This document shows positions 28,910 to 37,104 of a DNA stretch of 64,000 nucleotides, in pieces. The notes below the pieces were generated by a model. It ran no database searches and was not told the origin of the DNA. It was given only the letters and a program-made list of their open reading frames with translations. The translations under genes were made by a program, and so were the position numbers. Every line of letters starts with the position of its first letter. The first letter of the stretch is position 1. This DNA is from Candidatus Enterococcus courvalinii (GTDB taxonomy: Bacteria; Bacillota; Bacilli; Lactobacillales; Enterococcaceae), in the NCBI RefSeq assembly GCF_017315945.1, contig NZ_JAFLWI010000003.1, positions 1-64,000 of the forward strand, in the 5' to 3' direction.

Positions 28910-29038
28910 TTAGTACAGCTGGTGTACCGACAAAAAAATAATCACTAATCCATAAAACGCAAACAAATATGCCATGAGGAAACAAATAAGTGTTATTATT
29001 AACGTTAGTATATGCAAATTCCTTTTTAAAAACAACAT
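28910..29038 (-). CDS. Possible small membrane peptide
   Basis: A 42-residue frame starting MLFLKRNLH, followed by one long hydrophobic helix (ITLICFLMAYLFAFYGLVII). TAGGAATGGT precedes the ATG. Such peptides can be immunity factors or toxins, but nothing else supports it and it may be chance. Confidence 0.25.
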   Translation of the reverse strand: MLFLKRNLHILTLIITLICFLMAYLFAFYGLVIIFLSVHQLY

Positions 29039-29102
29039 ACCATTCCTACTTTCATAATTTTTATATTTTCTCAATATCTTTTTATTGTTCACTTTATTAC
29101 TA

Positions 29103-29254
29103 TATTGAGATCTGGGCTGCTTTCTGATAGTGCCTGAGAAGTAGAAAATAGCGTGAATACTAGGTTTTTGAGGAATTACAAAACCTAATGAACTTCAATG
29201 AAATTTGATTGAGAAGGTCAAAAGTATGGTCAAAAAATACTCGCCAGTTTATTA
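29103..29254. repeat. Imperfect direct repeat R2, copy b
   Basis: Second copy of the sequence at 23448-23589, same orientation. It lies between the ABC unit and the azole-peptide operon. The gap 28672-29619 otherwise holds only R1b, the hairpin at 29552 and the doubtful small ORF. Confidence 0.7.
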
Positions 29255-29275
29255 GCTTTATGGGAACGACCATAA

Positions 29276-29417
29276 TTATTAAGGATCTCAACCTATAAAA
29301 TCCTTTTATATCAATGATTCAGTAATATTCATCTTATACCACAGTTGATAAAAAAGGACTCCCATGGACGATATTTGAACCAATTTGAACCACGATAAAT
29401 GGTAGTTGAATACAATT
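29276..29417. repeat. Imperfect direct repeat R1, copy b, with internal arm-site doublet
   Basis: Second copy of 23246-23386, including TTGAACCAATTTGAACCA at 29375-29392. An element-end sequence in the middle of element 1 suggests that element 1 is composite. No full att core is recognisable beside it. Confidence 0.65.
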
Positions 29418-29551
29418 GATTGGTACTAAGCGTCAACCTTACTCGGCTGTTAAATGTTGATTGGGCAACTTTTTAATTTATAGAGAGTGGATAAAAGAAG
29501 GTTCTACAGAATTCACAATGCACATTAGTATAGCTATACAAAGAAAGAGCT

Positions 29552-29585
29552 ATTACTCTAGCGAGTAAATACTAGCTAGAGTAAT
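29552..29585 (-). terminator. Hairpin after the azole-peptide precursor
   Basis: Arms ATTACTCTAGC and GCTAGAGTAAT with a 12-base loop, about 35 bases past the precursor stop. The T run is poor, so it may be a terminator or an mRNA-stabilising hairpin. Confidence 0.55.
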
Positions 29586-29619
29586 GGCTTCCTTTTGTGT
29601 TTGTTGAACTACATTGGTC

Positions 29620-29733
29620 TTAACCGAAGACTGTGAGCCAGCACCAGCAGCAACATGAGCAACACCATCCGCCTGGTGAAACGGCACTTGCATTAAAATC
29701 TTTTTGGTCTTCAATTTTCTTAATAACTTTCAT
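29620..29733 (-). CDS. SagA-like azole/azoline peptide precursor
   Basis: A 37-residue gene, too short for ordinary ORF calling. The leader is charged (MKVIKKIEDQKDFNASAV) and ends in SPGG, like the VAPGG cleavage region of streptolysin S and listeriolysin S. The 15-residue core WCCSCCCWCWLTVFG holds six Cys, one Ser and one Thr that the neighbouring YcaO complex could turn into thiazoles/oxazoles. AAAGGAG lies 7 bases ahead of the ATG. It is the last gene of the operon, 75 bases after the YcaO gene. Its three Trp make it unlike SagA and LlsA. The product may be a cytolysin or bacteriocin (inferred). Confidence 0.85.
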   Translation of the reverse strand: MKVIKKIEDQKDFNASAVSPGGWCCSCCCWCWLTVFG

Positions 29734-29780
29734 TTGCAATTCTCCTTTCACAAATTTCTATTTAATCATTTCTACTTATC

Positions 29781-29804
29781 ATGGATTATTGTTAATGTAA
29801 TCCA
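29781..29804 (-). promoter_or_regulatory. Hairpin between YcaO gene and precursor
   Basis: Arms ATGGATTA and TAATCCAT around an 8-base loop, without a following T run. It may be a processing or stability element that lets the precursor message outlast the upstream operon. Confidence 0.35.
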
Positions 29805-29807
29805 TTT

Positions 29808-31214
29808 TTATGGAAATGGTAAAATATTTGGATTTATACCTCTTTCAACATCTTTATATTTTTCATAGCTAACATGCCCGGTTGCTGGAAACCCAGCAAT
29901 AAACGCTGGCGAAAACTCTTTCATATATACCTTTGATATATAAATATGATCGAACATGTTCGAGACTTCCAAATCAGAATAAACCGGTTTTAAATCATTT
30001 TTTAAAATATATTCACTAATGGTCATTCCGCTTTGCTTCTCTTTAATTTCAGATAGCATAATTTCTTCGTTTTCCTTAACATACCAATCTAATCCATGTT
30101 TGTAGCAATCCAAGCCATAATATGAAACTGCCTGATAAAATGTTTTGAACTTTTTGGGATCATCATCTTCATTTACTTCTAGAACAGAGTTAGAAAAGCG
30201 TGATGTTAACCACTTAGGTGCATATACAATTTTTCGGGTATTATTTACCGCCTGTGTATACTCTTCCAATGCAGCAACCATTGCTTTCTCAATATCACTA
30301 TCAATACCTCCACCAGCATTAAACGAATAGCTGGTCATGTCATCATCAAATGACATAGCTGTAATAACATGAAAATTTTCTTGGTCAACATTATGGCGGT
30401 AAAAAGTAATGTTGTTCTGCCGGATATAATCCATGTACTTTCCTAGTTTTTTATTTATAACTTTATCAATAACTATACGTTTAGGCGGTAAGTAACAATA
30501 CCACGATAGATTAATCTCGTGTCTTTCAATAATTTCTAACAACCCATGCTCAACACCTTGGTTTCTAGTATAGTGCGATGTTAATCCGCCAGAAGTAGAA
30601 TATCCAATACGAGTTTCATCTTTTATTGGTGAAGAATAGTACATTAAAATAATGATAGCTGGTACATATATATCTTTATGTGTTCTAAAATCAGTCATTT
30701 TGAGCCAATTAATTTTACTTTCTCGTGTAAAATCATCAAACATAAAATTTTCATTTTCAAATTGTTGTTTCGAAAAAATTTTTATTTCATCAGGATCAAT
30801 GAGATTATAATTTTTCTGCTTCAACTCGTTATAGCTACCAATAATTGTTTTATCTTTAACCTTAAAAAACTCAAGACATGCCATTAGTCTTTCAAAAGTT
30901 TCACCTAATGAAGAACAAATAGCTTTATACATTGAGAATCCTTTTCCACCAGCGAAGATAGATTCATTTAACTTTACAGACATGCTTGATTTTTCTAACA
31001 AGTAATTAAACAAATAATTTACATTTAAAAACTCGCAATTTCCAATAAATAATGGACACTCTGACGATGGCGCTAATACGATATCTAGCTTCTTAATTAG
31101 GTTGAAGTAGCCTAGATATTCTTTCATCTCTTGATAATTAAGAAAGTCATCTTCATCAATAATAGGTGGTTCAGATATATTTTTATTATTAATGATGTTA
31201 ATTTTTAGTCCCAT
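29808..31214 (-). CDS. YcaO cyclodehydratase (SagD-like)
   Basis: A 468-residue YcaO-domain protein that would use ATP to cyclise Cys/Ser/Thr of the precursor to azolines. Seen: AGGKGFSMYKAICSSLGETF near residue 87 (ATP-binding Ser/Glu), GLLEIIERHEINLSWY near residue 235, NAGGGIDSDIEKAMVAALEE near residue 295, and a proline-rich C terminus NILPFP, equivalent to the PxPxP end required in azoline-forming YcaOs. It overlaps the exporter permease upstream by 10 bases and is followed by the precursor gene. It works with the C-protein encoded at 35322-36206. Confidence 0.9.
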   Translation of the reverse strand: MGLKINIINNKNISEPPIIDEDDFLNYQEMKEYLGYFNLIKKLDIVLAPSSECPLFIGNCEFLNVNYLFNYLLEKSSMSVKLNESIFAGGKGFSMYKAICSSLGETFERLMACLEFFKVKDKTIIGSYNELKQKNYNLIDPDEIKIFSKQQFENENFMFDDFTRESKINWLKMTDFRTHKDIYVPAIIILMYYSSPIKDETRIGYSTSGGLTSHYTRNQGVEHGLLEIIERHEINLSWYCYLPPKRIVIDKVINKKLGKYMDYIRQNNITFYRHNVDQENFHVITAMSFDDDMTSYSFNAGGGIDSDIEKAMVAALEEYTQAVNNTRKIVYAPKWLTSRFSNSVLEVNEDDDPKKFKTFYQAVSYYGLDCYKHGLDWYVKENEEIMLSEIKEKQSGMTISEYILKNDLKPVYSDLEVSNMFDHIYISKVYMKEFSPAFIAGFPATGHVSYEKYKDVERGINPNILPFP

Positions 31215-31963
31215 TTCACTTTTAACCTCCCCAATAATACAAAAAATACTATTGTAATCGCTGAAATATATATAATATTATCTGCTATCTCATTTAAATT
31301 GACCCTAGAAATCCATAAATACTGTGCTATTTGAATACAGTGATACATAGGGAATATATAAGCTATTTTCTGAACAGCCACTGGTAATGATTCTACCGGC
31401 ATAACAACTCCTGAGGTAAATATAAGAGATAAAAATAACCCAGATGTAACCATATTTGCGGTTCTAGAACCCTTTACTAATAGCGCAATTAAGAATCCTA
31501 ATCCATCAAAAATTACGATCATAGCTCCGTAAAGTAAAAGAAATAACAACGTTTCTGATATTCCCATATGCCATCTAGCACCGTAGACTATTATAGAAAT
31601 TACAGTAAAAATGCACGTACTAAGCAACCCTACAAAGGCAAAAACTGATATAAGAGCAATGAAATATGTTCTGAATTTTATCGGATATGTTATATACCGT
31701 TTTAGAACCTCCTGATCTTTTAATTCAATGATAGTAATTGGAACACCCATTAACCCCACATTTGTTAATAAAAAAACAACATTGGTTGGCACTATTGTAT
31801 CGATTCCTAGTATATCTTTTCCATAATTTGTGACCTCTCTTCCAAAAGCTCCACCAAAAACAATAGTAAATATTATTGGTAATACAATCATGAAAAATAA
31901 AGATACTGGTTCTCTCATTAAAGCTTTGAACTCAATAGTAAAAAAAGCTTTAAACTCCCGCAT
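31205..31963 (-). CDS. ABC-2 exporter permease (SagH/I-like)
   Basis: A permease of about 252 residues with six helices, starting at MREFKAFFTIEFKALMREP after GGGGAGAG. LFLSLIFTSGVVMPVESLP is the typical ABC-2 membrane motif near residue 165. With the ATPase encoded upstream (14-base overlap) it would export the mature azole peptide and may give self-protection. Streptolysin-type clusters usually have two permeases; here one gene suffices, implying a homodimer. Confidence 0.82.
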   Translation of the reverse strand: MREFKAFFTIEFKALMREPVSLFFMIVLPIIFTIVFGGAFGREVTNYGKDILGIDTIVPTNVVFLLTNVGLMGVPITIIELKDQEVLKRYITYPIKFRTYFIALISVFAFVGLLSTCIFTVISIIVYGARWHMGISETLLFLLLYGAMIVIFDGLGFLIALLVKGSRTANMVTSGLFLSLIFTSGVVMPVESLPVAVQKIAYIFPMYHCIQIAQYLWISRVNLNEIADNIIYISAITIVFFVLLGRLKVKWD

Positions 31964-32858
31964 CAATCTCTCCCCTTTCATGGCTATATCTACCAGTATG
32001 ATAAAAATAAATATCTTCAAAATCTAGATATGTGATCCTATATCCTTCGTCTTCAAAATTGAAATGAGATACTTTTTTTTCCATTCCAATATAATAGCTG
32101 TACAATGTTCCCGACACTTTTAGTTCGTACTCTACTCCCCTCTTTTTCAATTCATATTCTACTATCTCATGCTTATCTCTTCTAATTTTGACAACATGCG
32201 TTTTGTTAGTTTTTGATCTTAATTCTTTCAAGCTACCTTCAAGTATTAACTTCCCATTATCAAGAAGAAAAATATAGTCTGAATACTGAGCAGCCTGATT
32301 TAAATAGTGATCTGACACAATTACCATTCTATCCTGAGACACCTCAGTAATCATATTCCATATCTCATTCCTACTAAACGAATCTAAGCCCGAAACTGGT
32401 TCATCTAAAATAATTATATCTTGACTCGCTAACAAGGTCATTGCCACTAACAATCTCCGCTTTGTCCCTCCAGACAATTTCTTCGTTTTGTATTTTAGAT
32501 ATTTCTCTAATCCATATTTTTCCAAGTATAAATTCATATCTACATTTTTAATTCCAAAAAGCTTCATAATCATTTGTATCTCTTCGTATACATAACAATT
32601 TCTTCTTAGTGAATTTTGCTGCGACATAAACCCAATTCTTTTTTTTGCTTCTATGCTATTCGCAGAAGCTCCCATGATTTTTACTTCACCACTTGTTTGT
32701 GCCCTTAAGCCAACAATTATTTCTAGTAGGGTACTCTTTCCAGATCCATTTGGGCCAGCAATAAGATATATTCCAGGTTTGTTAACCCGAATATTAATAT
32801 TCTTCAATACAACATTCGATTTATAACTTTTAAATAAATTTTTAATAGTAACAGCCAT
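31950..32858 (-). CDS. ABC exporter ATPase (SagG-like)
   Basis: A 302-residue ATPase: Walker A LIAGPNGSGKSTLLE near residue 34, signature KKLSGGTKRRLLVA near residue 127, Walker B DIIILDEPVSGLD and switch His in VSDHYL. A C-terminal extension of about 90 residues follows. The gene starts right after the CAAX-protease stop (GAGGT overlapping that stop) and overlaps the permease, so it is coupled within the azole-peptide operon. Confidence 0.87.
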   Translation of the reverse strand: MAVTIKNLFKSYKSNVVLKNINIRVNKPGIYLIAGPNGSGKSTLLEIIVGLRAQTSGEVKIMGASANSIEAKKRIGFMSQQNSLRRNCYVYEEIQMIMKLFGIKNVDMNLYLEKYGLEKYLKYKTKKLSGGTKRRLLVAMTLLASQDIIILDEPVSGLDSFSRNEIWNMITEVSQDRMVIVSDHYLNQAAQYSDYIFLLDNGKLILEGSLKELRSKTNKTHVVKIRRDKHEIVEYELKKRGVEYELKVSGTLYSYYIGMEKKVSHFNFEDEGYRITYLDFEDIYFYHTGRYSHERGEIDAGV

Positions 32859-32859
32859 A

Positions 32860-33459
32860 TTATTTACCTCGCATTTGATAGGGTCTACACGCTAAAAAAT
32901 TATAGAATAAATGCAACACGATACTAAAAATAATGTTTTGAGTTTCTATCATCGTAAAACCAAGTATGAATCCCAAAATAGTTTTAGACACAAGATCCTG
33001 TTTCGAAAAAAAAATATGCACACTTCCAAACGTGAAAGAAGAAATTATTAAATAACTCCAACAACTTAAGTGAGATGCGTTGTCAAATATAATTGGTAAT
33101 CGAAACGCCAATTCTTCTATTGTCATTATGGGTATACTAAATAGAAATTTGACGATATTTAATTTACCTGTTATATAATACTTTACATCTAATATTATTG
33201 TTTTATTGATAATAATATTCACAACCAATTTTTCTAATAAGTAGAAAAGCGTAATTAATATAGTGTATCTCAAGGCGATTAGTGGGGTACAAAATGTAAT
33301 TTGATAATTACCTTTCCAAAAATATATTAGTACCACAAACCCCAAAATTACTATAGTTATCATATAAATCAACAGCAGATTCTTTTTTTGCACTTTTTTA
33401 TTTAATAATATTACAAATATGCTCAACAGTATCAACAAAACAGAATATCGCGTTACCAT
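32860..33459 (-). CDS. CPBP/CAAX-type membrane protease (SagE-like)
   Basis: A 199-residue membrane protein with about six to seven helices and the CPBP glutamic-protease motifs: TIEELAFRLP (EExxxR) near residue 117 and FGSVHIFF near residue 148, then LHLFYNFLA. SagE-like members are thought to cut the leader after GG or to act as immunity proteins. The ATG overlaps the end of the SagB gene. Either role fits here. Confidence 0.82.
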   Translation of the reverse strand: MVTRYSVLLILLSIFVILLNKKVQKKNLLLIYMITIVILGFVVLIYFWKGNYQITFCTPLIALRYTILITLFYLLEKLVVNIIINKTIILDVKYYITGKLNIVKFLFSIPIMTIEELAFRLPIIFDNASHLSCWSYLIISSFTFGSVHIFFSKQDLVSKTILGFILGFTMIETQNIIFSIVLHLFYNFLACRPYQMRGK

Positions 33460-34310
33460 ACACTTTTAGATGTATCACTCTTGTATCCAAAACTTGCTGT
33501 CAAAATTGGATAATCATTTTTTGTCAATTCTAACGTATCTTCTAATACATGTTCTAGATAGCCTGCAACAACACAACTTGAAATACCTAAATTTTCAGCT
33601 AATAATTCTAAATATGCAATTGCTATTCCGGAGTCAACATGAGCCATTCGGTATGCTCTTTTATAATACTTTGGAACGACTCTTGATAAATCAGCAACAA
33701 GTACCGTAACAAAATTTCCATAAACGGTAAATTCATTTTGATAATTGATTTTTGCAATGATTTCTCTATAATTTCCATAGTCCATTTGGCATAATCTATT
33801 ATTTATGAAATCATAATAATATAAACCTTTCTCAATACTTTCCACGTTATTTACAAAAATATACAAATCTAAATAATTTAATCCTCCTTGACTATTAATA
33901 TATTTGAATGGATAATCTCTCTGATCATATGCTCCGCGAGTTATGCTTTTGACACCAAAACTGTAATAAATAATATTACTAAACGCCTCAAAAGAGATGG
34001 TTTTATTTTGATAATCTCTTATTGAGTTCCGATTTTTTATTATTTTATACAGGTTATTAGCAGTACCATCCTCTTCTGGAGCTAATTTGTAAAATTTATT
34101 TGATTCATCTATAATTTCCTTTTTAGTATGAATAATATAGTATTCGTCATGTAAATACTTCATGTAATTTTGAGTCTTAAATGGTGTATCATCAATGACT
34201 TCATGAAGTATGCCTACCTGCTCCAAATCATCATACTTTGAAATATTTTCTTTAATTTTATTAATTTCATCAGCATAATACTGACTTCTATTTTCTAACA
34301 ATTTCCCCAC
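33453..34310 (-). CDS. SagB-type FMN dehydrogenase
   Basis: A nitroreductase-fold flavoenzyme (about 285 residues) that oxidises azolines to aromatic azoles. Seen: NRNSIRDYQNKTISFEAFSN near residue 93, SQGGLNYLDLYIFV near residue 140, and AHVDSGIAIAYLELLAENLG near residue 222 with the C-terminal FGYKS. Likely starts are GTG at 34310 or TTG at 34301 behind AGGTGG. It is coupled to the CAAX-protease gene downstream and separated by 172 bases from the upstream SagB-like gene. Confidence 0.85.
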   Translation of the reverse strand: MGKLLENRSQYYADEINKIKENISKYDDLEQVGILHEVIDDTPFKTQNYMKYLHDEYYIIHTKKEIIDESNKFYKLAPEEDGTANNLYKIIKNRNSIRDYQNKTISFEAFSNIIYYSFGVKSITRGAYDQRDYPFKYINSQGGLNYLDLYIFVNNVESIEKGLYYYDFINNRLCQMDYGNYREIIAKINYQNEFTVYGNFVTVLVADLSRVVPKYYKRAYRMAHVDSGIAIAYLELLAENLGISSCVVAGYLEHVLEDTLELTKNDYPILTASFGYKSDTSKSVW

Positions 34311-34482
34311 CTACTTTAGTAAAATTTCTTTCGCTAAGCTAACTATATGTCTAAGATATATTTAAAATAAGTAAGCTCAAGTCTAACTGATTGAATTTGT
34401 AGCAATTTGATAATAGCTATCCTATTTTAGGACGTATTCAACTGATTCTTCTTTGTAAAAGAATATTTTAGATTTTTCAGAT

Positions 34483-35292
34483 TCATATTTCCGAAATAAC
34501 AAGTAAATTTAGAATACTTTTATCAATACCGTCAATATTAAATATTTTGTGAACTTCTAGATTATCAAAGTAGCGCAAGAGAACTACATTTTTACTTTTT
34601 TTTAAATAGGAATACATTCTTTCAATAAGCTGCCCATAAGTGATTAAAGCATCTCGATATCCAAACTCTCCTAAAAAAAGACATTCTCTAACTGGAATAA
34701 ATATTGGTACTATTATCATTTCATCATTTGAAATTTTATCAAAGCTCTCTTCATTTTGGAAAAATTGATTTTCATATAGCAATTCGATTTTTTCTCTACA
34801 ATTTTTTCTCCATGTAAATATAAAATTTTTTCCTGGAAGATATTGATATATTGCATCTCCTTTATATATCAATATATCTATACACTGATAGTCTTCTAAT
34901 GCAAATGTGTTCAAATGTTCTATTAGGCCTTCTATCTCCACGGAAAGTTCGTTAATAAATCTATACTTTTCTTGTTTTATTACGTATTCTGAGTCTTCTG
35001 GATGAATCGTTTCTTTTGCCCACTCAATTGATTTTTTGTAAAGTTTTAGATTTTTCTCCATTTCATCGGAGATAATAAAATTTGAATTCGTATGAAAAAA
35101 GCGTGAAGGTGAATAAAAATTGGGTGATGTATGCCTTAATGAAAAATAGGTTAAATTTTCTTCAAAAAACTCAAAAGAATTATCTGAACGTATGCTATTC
35201 TCTTCAATGTATTTTTTAAAATTCGTTATTTCTTCTCCAGTAAATTTTGAATCTTCAGTTTCAAACATACTAGCATATTCTTTTTTTTCCAT
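34483..35292 (-). CDS. Degenerate SagB-like protein
   Basis: A 269-residue protein in the position of a modification enzyme. The C-terminal 80 residues (GEFGYRDALITYGQLIERMY, then FDNLEVHKIFNIDGIDKSIL) follow the end of SagB/nitroreductase proteins. The N-terminal FMN signature (RxSxRxY) is not visible; instead there is SLRHTSPNFYSPSRFF. It may be a scaffold or half-subunit partnering the canonical SagB, or may have lost flavin. GGGAG precedes the ATG. The assignment is by pattern only. Confidence 0.5.
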   Translation of the reverse strand: MEKKEYASMFETEDSKFTGEEITNFKKYIEENSIRSDNSFEFFEENLTYFSLRHTSPNFYSPSRFFHTNSNFIISDEMEKNLKLYKKSIEWAKETIHPEDSEYVIKQEKYRFINELSVEIEGLIEHLNTFALEDYQCIDILIYKGDAIYQYLPGKNFIFTWRKNCREKIELLYENQFFQNEESFDKISNDEMIIVPIFIPVRECLFLGEFGYRDALITYGQLIERMYSYLKKSKNVVLLRYFDNLEVHKIFNIDGIDKSILNLLVISEI

Positions 35293-35321
35293 ATAATATA
35301 TTCTCCCTCGAAATAGAATTA

Positions 35322-36206
35322 TTAAATAAATGGATGAGTAATGTTACCATCCCCTTGGCAACTAGGACAATTAGGAAATTTTAGTAATTTTATCTTTGTA
35401 TTAACCATTCTTTCAAAATCAAATGAATATGCAAAGTTGTTTATTGAACCTTTAGATAAACAGTAATTAGTAATCAATAGCGTATTAAGCAGAAGTGAGG
35501 CTAAACATATTGAAGAATATGTCATCAAAGAAGCAGCTTGCTGATTTTCAATTAACTTCTCCTTCATCACTTGATAATCCAACAGATTGTAAAAAGAAGA
35601 TTCCCTAAGTAATTCGAAGTCATTATAACAACCCTTTTTTTGTGGATTTAATAGTGGGAGAACTATTCCCTCATTTCCATCTAAATACGAAATTAGGAAC
35701 GGTTGATTATTTTCAACAAATTTTTTATTAATCTTATAGAATAATTGTGGTGAGAAATAACTTGTAAAGCAAATGACTAAGTCTGTTTGATTAAGATCAA
35801 GATTACTTATATCTAGGTTATCTAAAGTATATTTTCCCGTTATATTAAAATGCATGTTTAAATTGCAGAAATAGGTTGTAATATCTCTTTCAATTTCCTT
35901 GTTACAAATAATCACAACATTTTGCTGTAGAGGTTTTACAGTTTTATCTTCTAAGATTTTTAAAGTAATCAGTCTCTCAATATATTCTTCAACAATTTCG
36001 GATGATAGTTCTAATTTTGCTATCATTTGTTTAATTAATTCACTTTTTTCTATTGGAAAACTTGATTTTTCGAATAGGTAATCTAAAAAGCCATCTTTAC
36101 TCTCATCAATAATATTGTATGAGTAGTTTGACAAACTTCCTTTTTTTACCAAGTATTCATATTTGTTGCATCGAATAAAAATTAATCCTTCATTTTTATT
36201 TATCAT
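35322..36206 (-). CDS. Cyclodehydratase C-protein (SagC-like, E1-like)
   Basis: A protein of about 294 residues with an N-terminal winged-helix leader-binding (RRE-like) region (roughly residues 1-90, FLDYLFEKSSFPIEKSELIK). A degenerate ThiF/E1-like domain follows (VVIICNKEIERDI ... DLVICFTSYFSPQLF). The C terminus has FPNCPSCQGDGNITHPFI, the short Cys-pair end seen in SagC/ocin-ThiF-like proteins. It should present the precursor to the YcaO enzyme. The ATG overlaps the upstream gene's end and has AGGGG ahead of it. Confidence 0.75.
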   Translation of the reverse strand: MINKNEGLIFIRCNKYEYLVKKGSLSNYSYNIIDESKDGFLDYLFEKSSFPIEKSELIKQMIAKLELSSEIVEEYIERLITLKILEDKTVKPLQQNVVIICNKEIERDITTYFCNLNMHFNITGKYTLDNLDISNLDLNQTDLVICFTSYFSPQLFYKINKKFVENNQPFLISYLDGNEGIVLPLLNPQKKGCYNDFELLRESSFYNLLDYQVMKEKLIENQQAASLMTYSSICLASLLLNTLLITNYCLSKGSINNFAYSFDFERMVNTKIKLLKFPNCPSCQGDGNITHPFI

Positions 36207-36708
36207 TATTAATTCCCCCTGTTTCAAGATATAAGTCAAATCCCATTACTGTTCCATCATATGCAATATGCGAAACTTCTATAATATGATTTGCTTGAAC
36301 ATTGTATTGATTTATTTGAACATTTTCATTTGTTTCCATTTTCATAAAGGCTTTAATAGCTTGATTAAATTTTTCCATATCATTTGGTATTGAAATCATC
36401 AATCCAGCTTTAATTATTACGTTGTTATTTAAAATATAATTATGGCTATCCAAAACAGAGTGTAAGTTTTCTAATAGTTGATCAATAACGATTTGCACTT
36501 CCATAGTTACTGTTTTTTTGTACGTATTCCGTCCACATACTTTTGTGACAACAATATTTTTATGGCTGATATCACTGTCTCTTAATGCTTTCAGTAATTT
36601 ATCAATTTCTTTTTTTATTTGCTGAGGGGTAGAAACTTCTTTACAAAAACCTATTGATTTACCCAGAGAGAACTTTTCATATTCTTTTGGTATCAGATTC
36701 TTTCTCAT
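36196..36708 (-). CDS. Unrecognised first gene of the azole-peptide operon
   Basis: A 170-residue soluble, Asn/Lys/Ile-rich protein with no membrane segment and no motif I can assign. Three Cys are present (in GFCKEV, TKVCGRN). It overlaps the C-protein gene by 11 bases, so it is translated with it and probably takes part in the pathway. Candidates, by position only, are an accessory leader-binding or chaperone-like protein. An AAGGAGAAG site lies about 10 bases ahead of the ATG. Confidence 0.6.
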   Translation of the reverse strand: MRKNLIPKEYEKFSLGKSIGFCKEVSTPQQIKKEIDKLLKALRDSDISHKNIVVTKVCGRNTYKKTVTMEVQIVIDQLLENLHSVLDSHNYILNNNVIIKAGLMISIPNDMEKFNQAIKAFMKMETNENVQINQYNVQANHIIEVSHIAYDGTVMGFDLYLETGGINNDK

Positions 36709-36751
36709 ATAAACATATACTTCTCCTTATATTTATTTAGTATTCGTTCTT

Positions 36752-36848
36752 CTATTTCTTTAATACGGTAGGCATTTTAGGCTCATAAAAGTATCTCGCA
36801 CCACTATTTACTCAAACACAACGTAACTGCTGCTAAAATAAAAATCAT
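36752..36848 (-). pseudogene. Broken second agrD-like gene
   Basis: From the ATG at 36848 one frame reads MIFILAAVTLCLS. After a +/-1 shift another frame reads NSGARYFYEPKMPTVLKK-stop, which aligns with FFSFYEPKKPDILKK of the intact AgrD at 36955-37104. The thiolactone Cys is missing in this frame. It looks like a decayed tandem copy; a sequencing indel could contribute. Confidence 0.6.
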
Positions 36849-36954
36849 TCAACCTTTAACAACATTTTCTAATCTAATATTTCTTTGGTAGTTGCATAAA
36901 ACTCTCTTCTGCTGATTTTTCATTTTATTTAGCTCATATATCAAGATTTAAAAA

Positions 36955-37104
36955 TTATTTTTTCAATATATCTGGTTTTTTCGGCTCGTAAAAGCTAAAA
37001 AAGCACCCAGTTGGACTTTCACTTACAAAAATTGCTAATGCTACAAAAAGCGAGCAACATATCTCTTTGAAACGATAACCTTTATCTTTAAACATTCCTC
37101 TCAT
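36955..37104 (-). CDS. agrD: AgrD-like autoinducing peptide precursor
   Basis: A 49-residue peptide, missed by ORF calling because of size. An amphipathic N-terminal part (RFKEICCSLFVALAIFV) anchors the membrane. The signal region SESPTGCFFSF has Cys followed by four residues, the spacing of a thiolactone ring, and then the acidic recognition tail YEPKKPDILKK. The ATG overlaps the agrB stop as ATGA. AgrB should cut and cyclise it. The mature signal is predicted to contain the ring CFFSF; its N-terminal boundary is unknown. Confidence 0.85.
   Translation of the reverse strand: MRGMFKDKGYRFKEICCSLFVALAIFVSESPTGCFFSFYEPKKPDILKK

Noticed and set aside
23246-29417. CRISPR array or insertion sequence as explanation for the repeats
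   Set aside because: There are only two imperfect long copies, no spacer periodicity, and no transposase or terminal inverted repeats.
36752-36848. A functional second AgrD
   Set aside because: The matching tail is out of frame with the hydrophobic start, and the thiolactone cysteine is missing.
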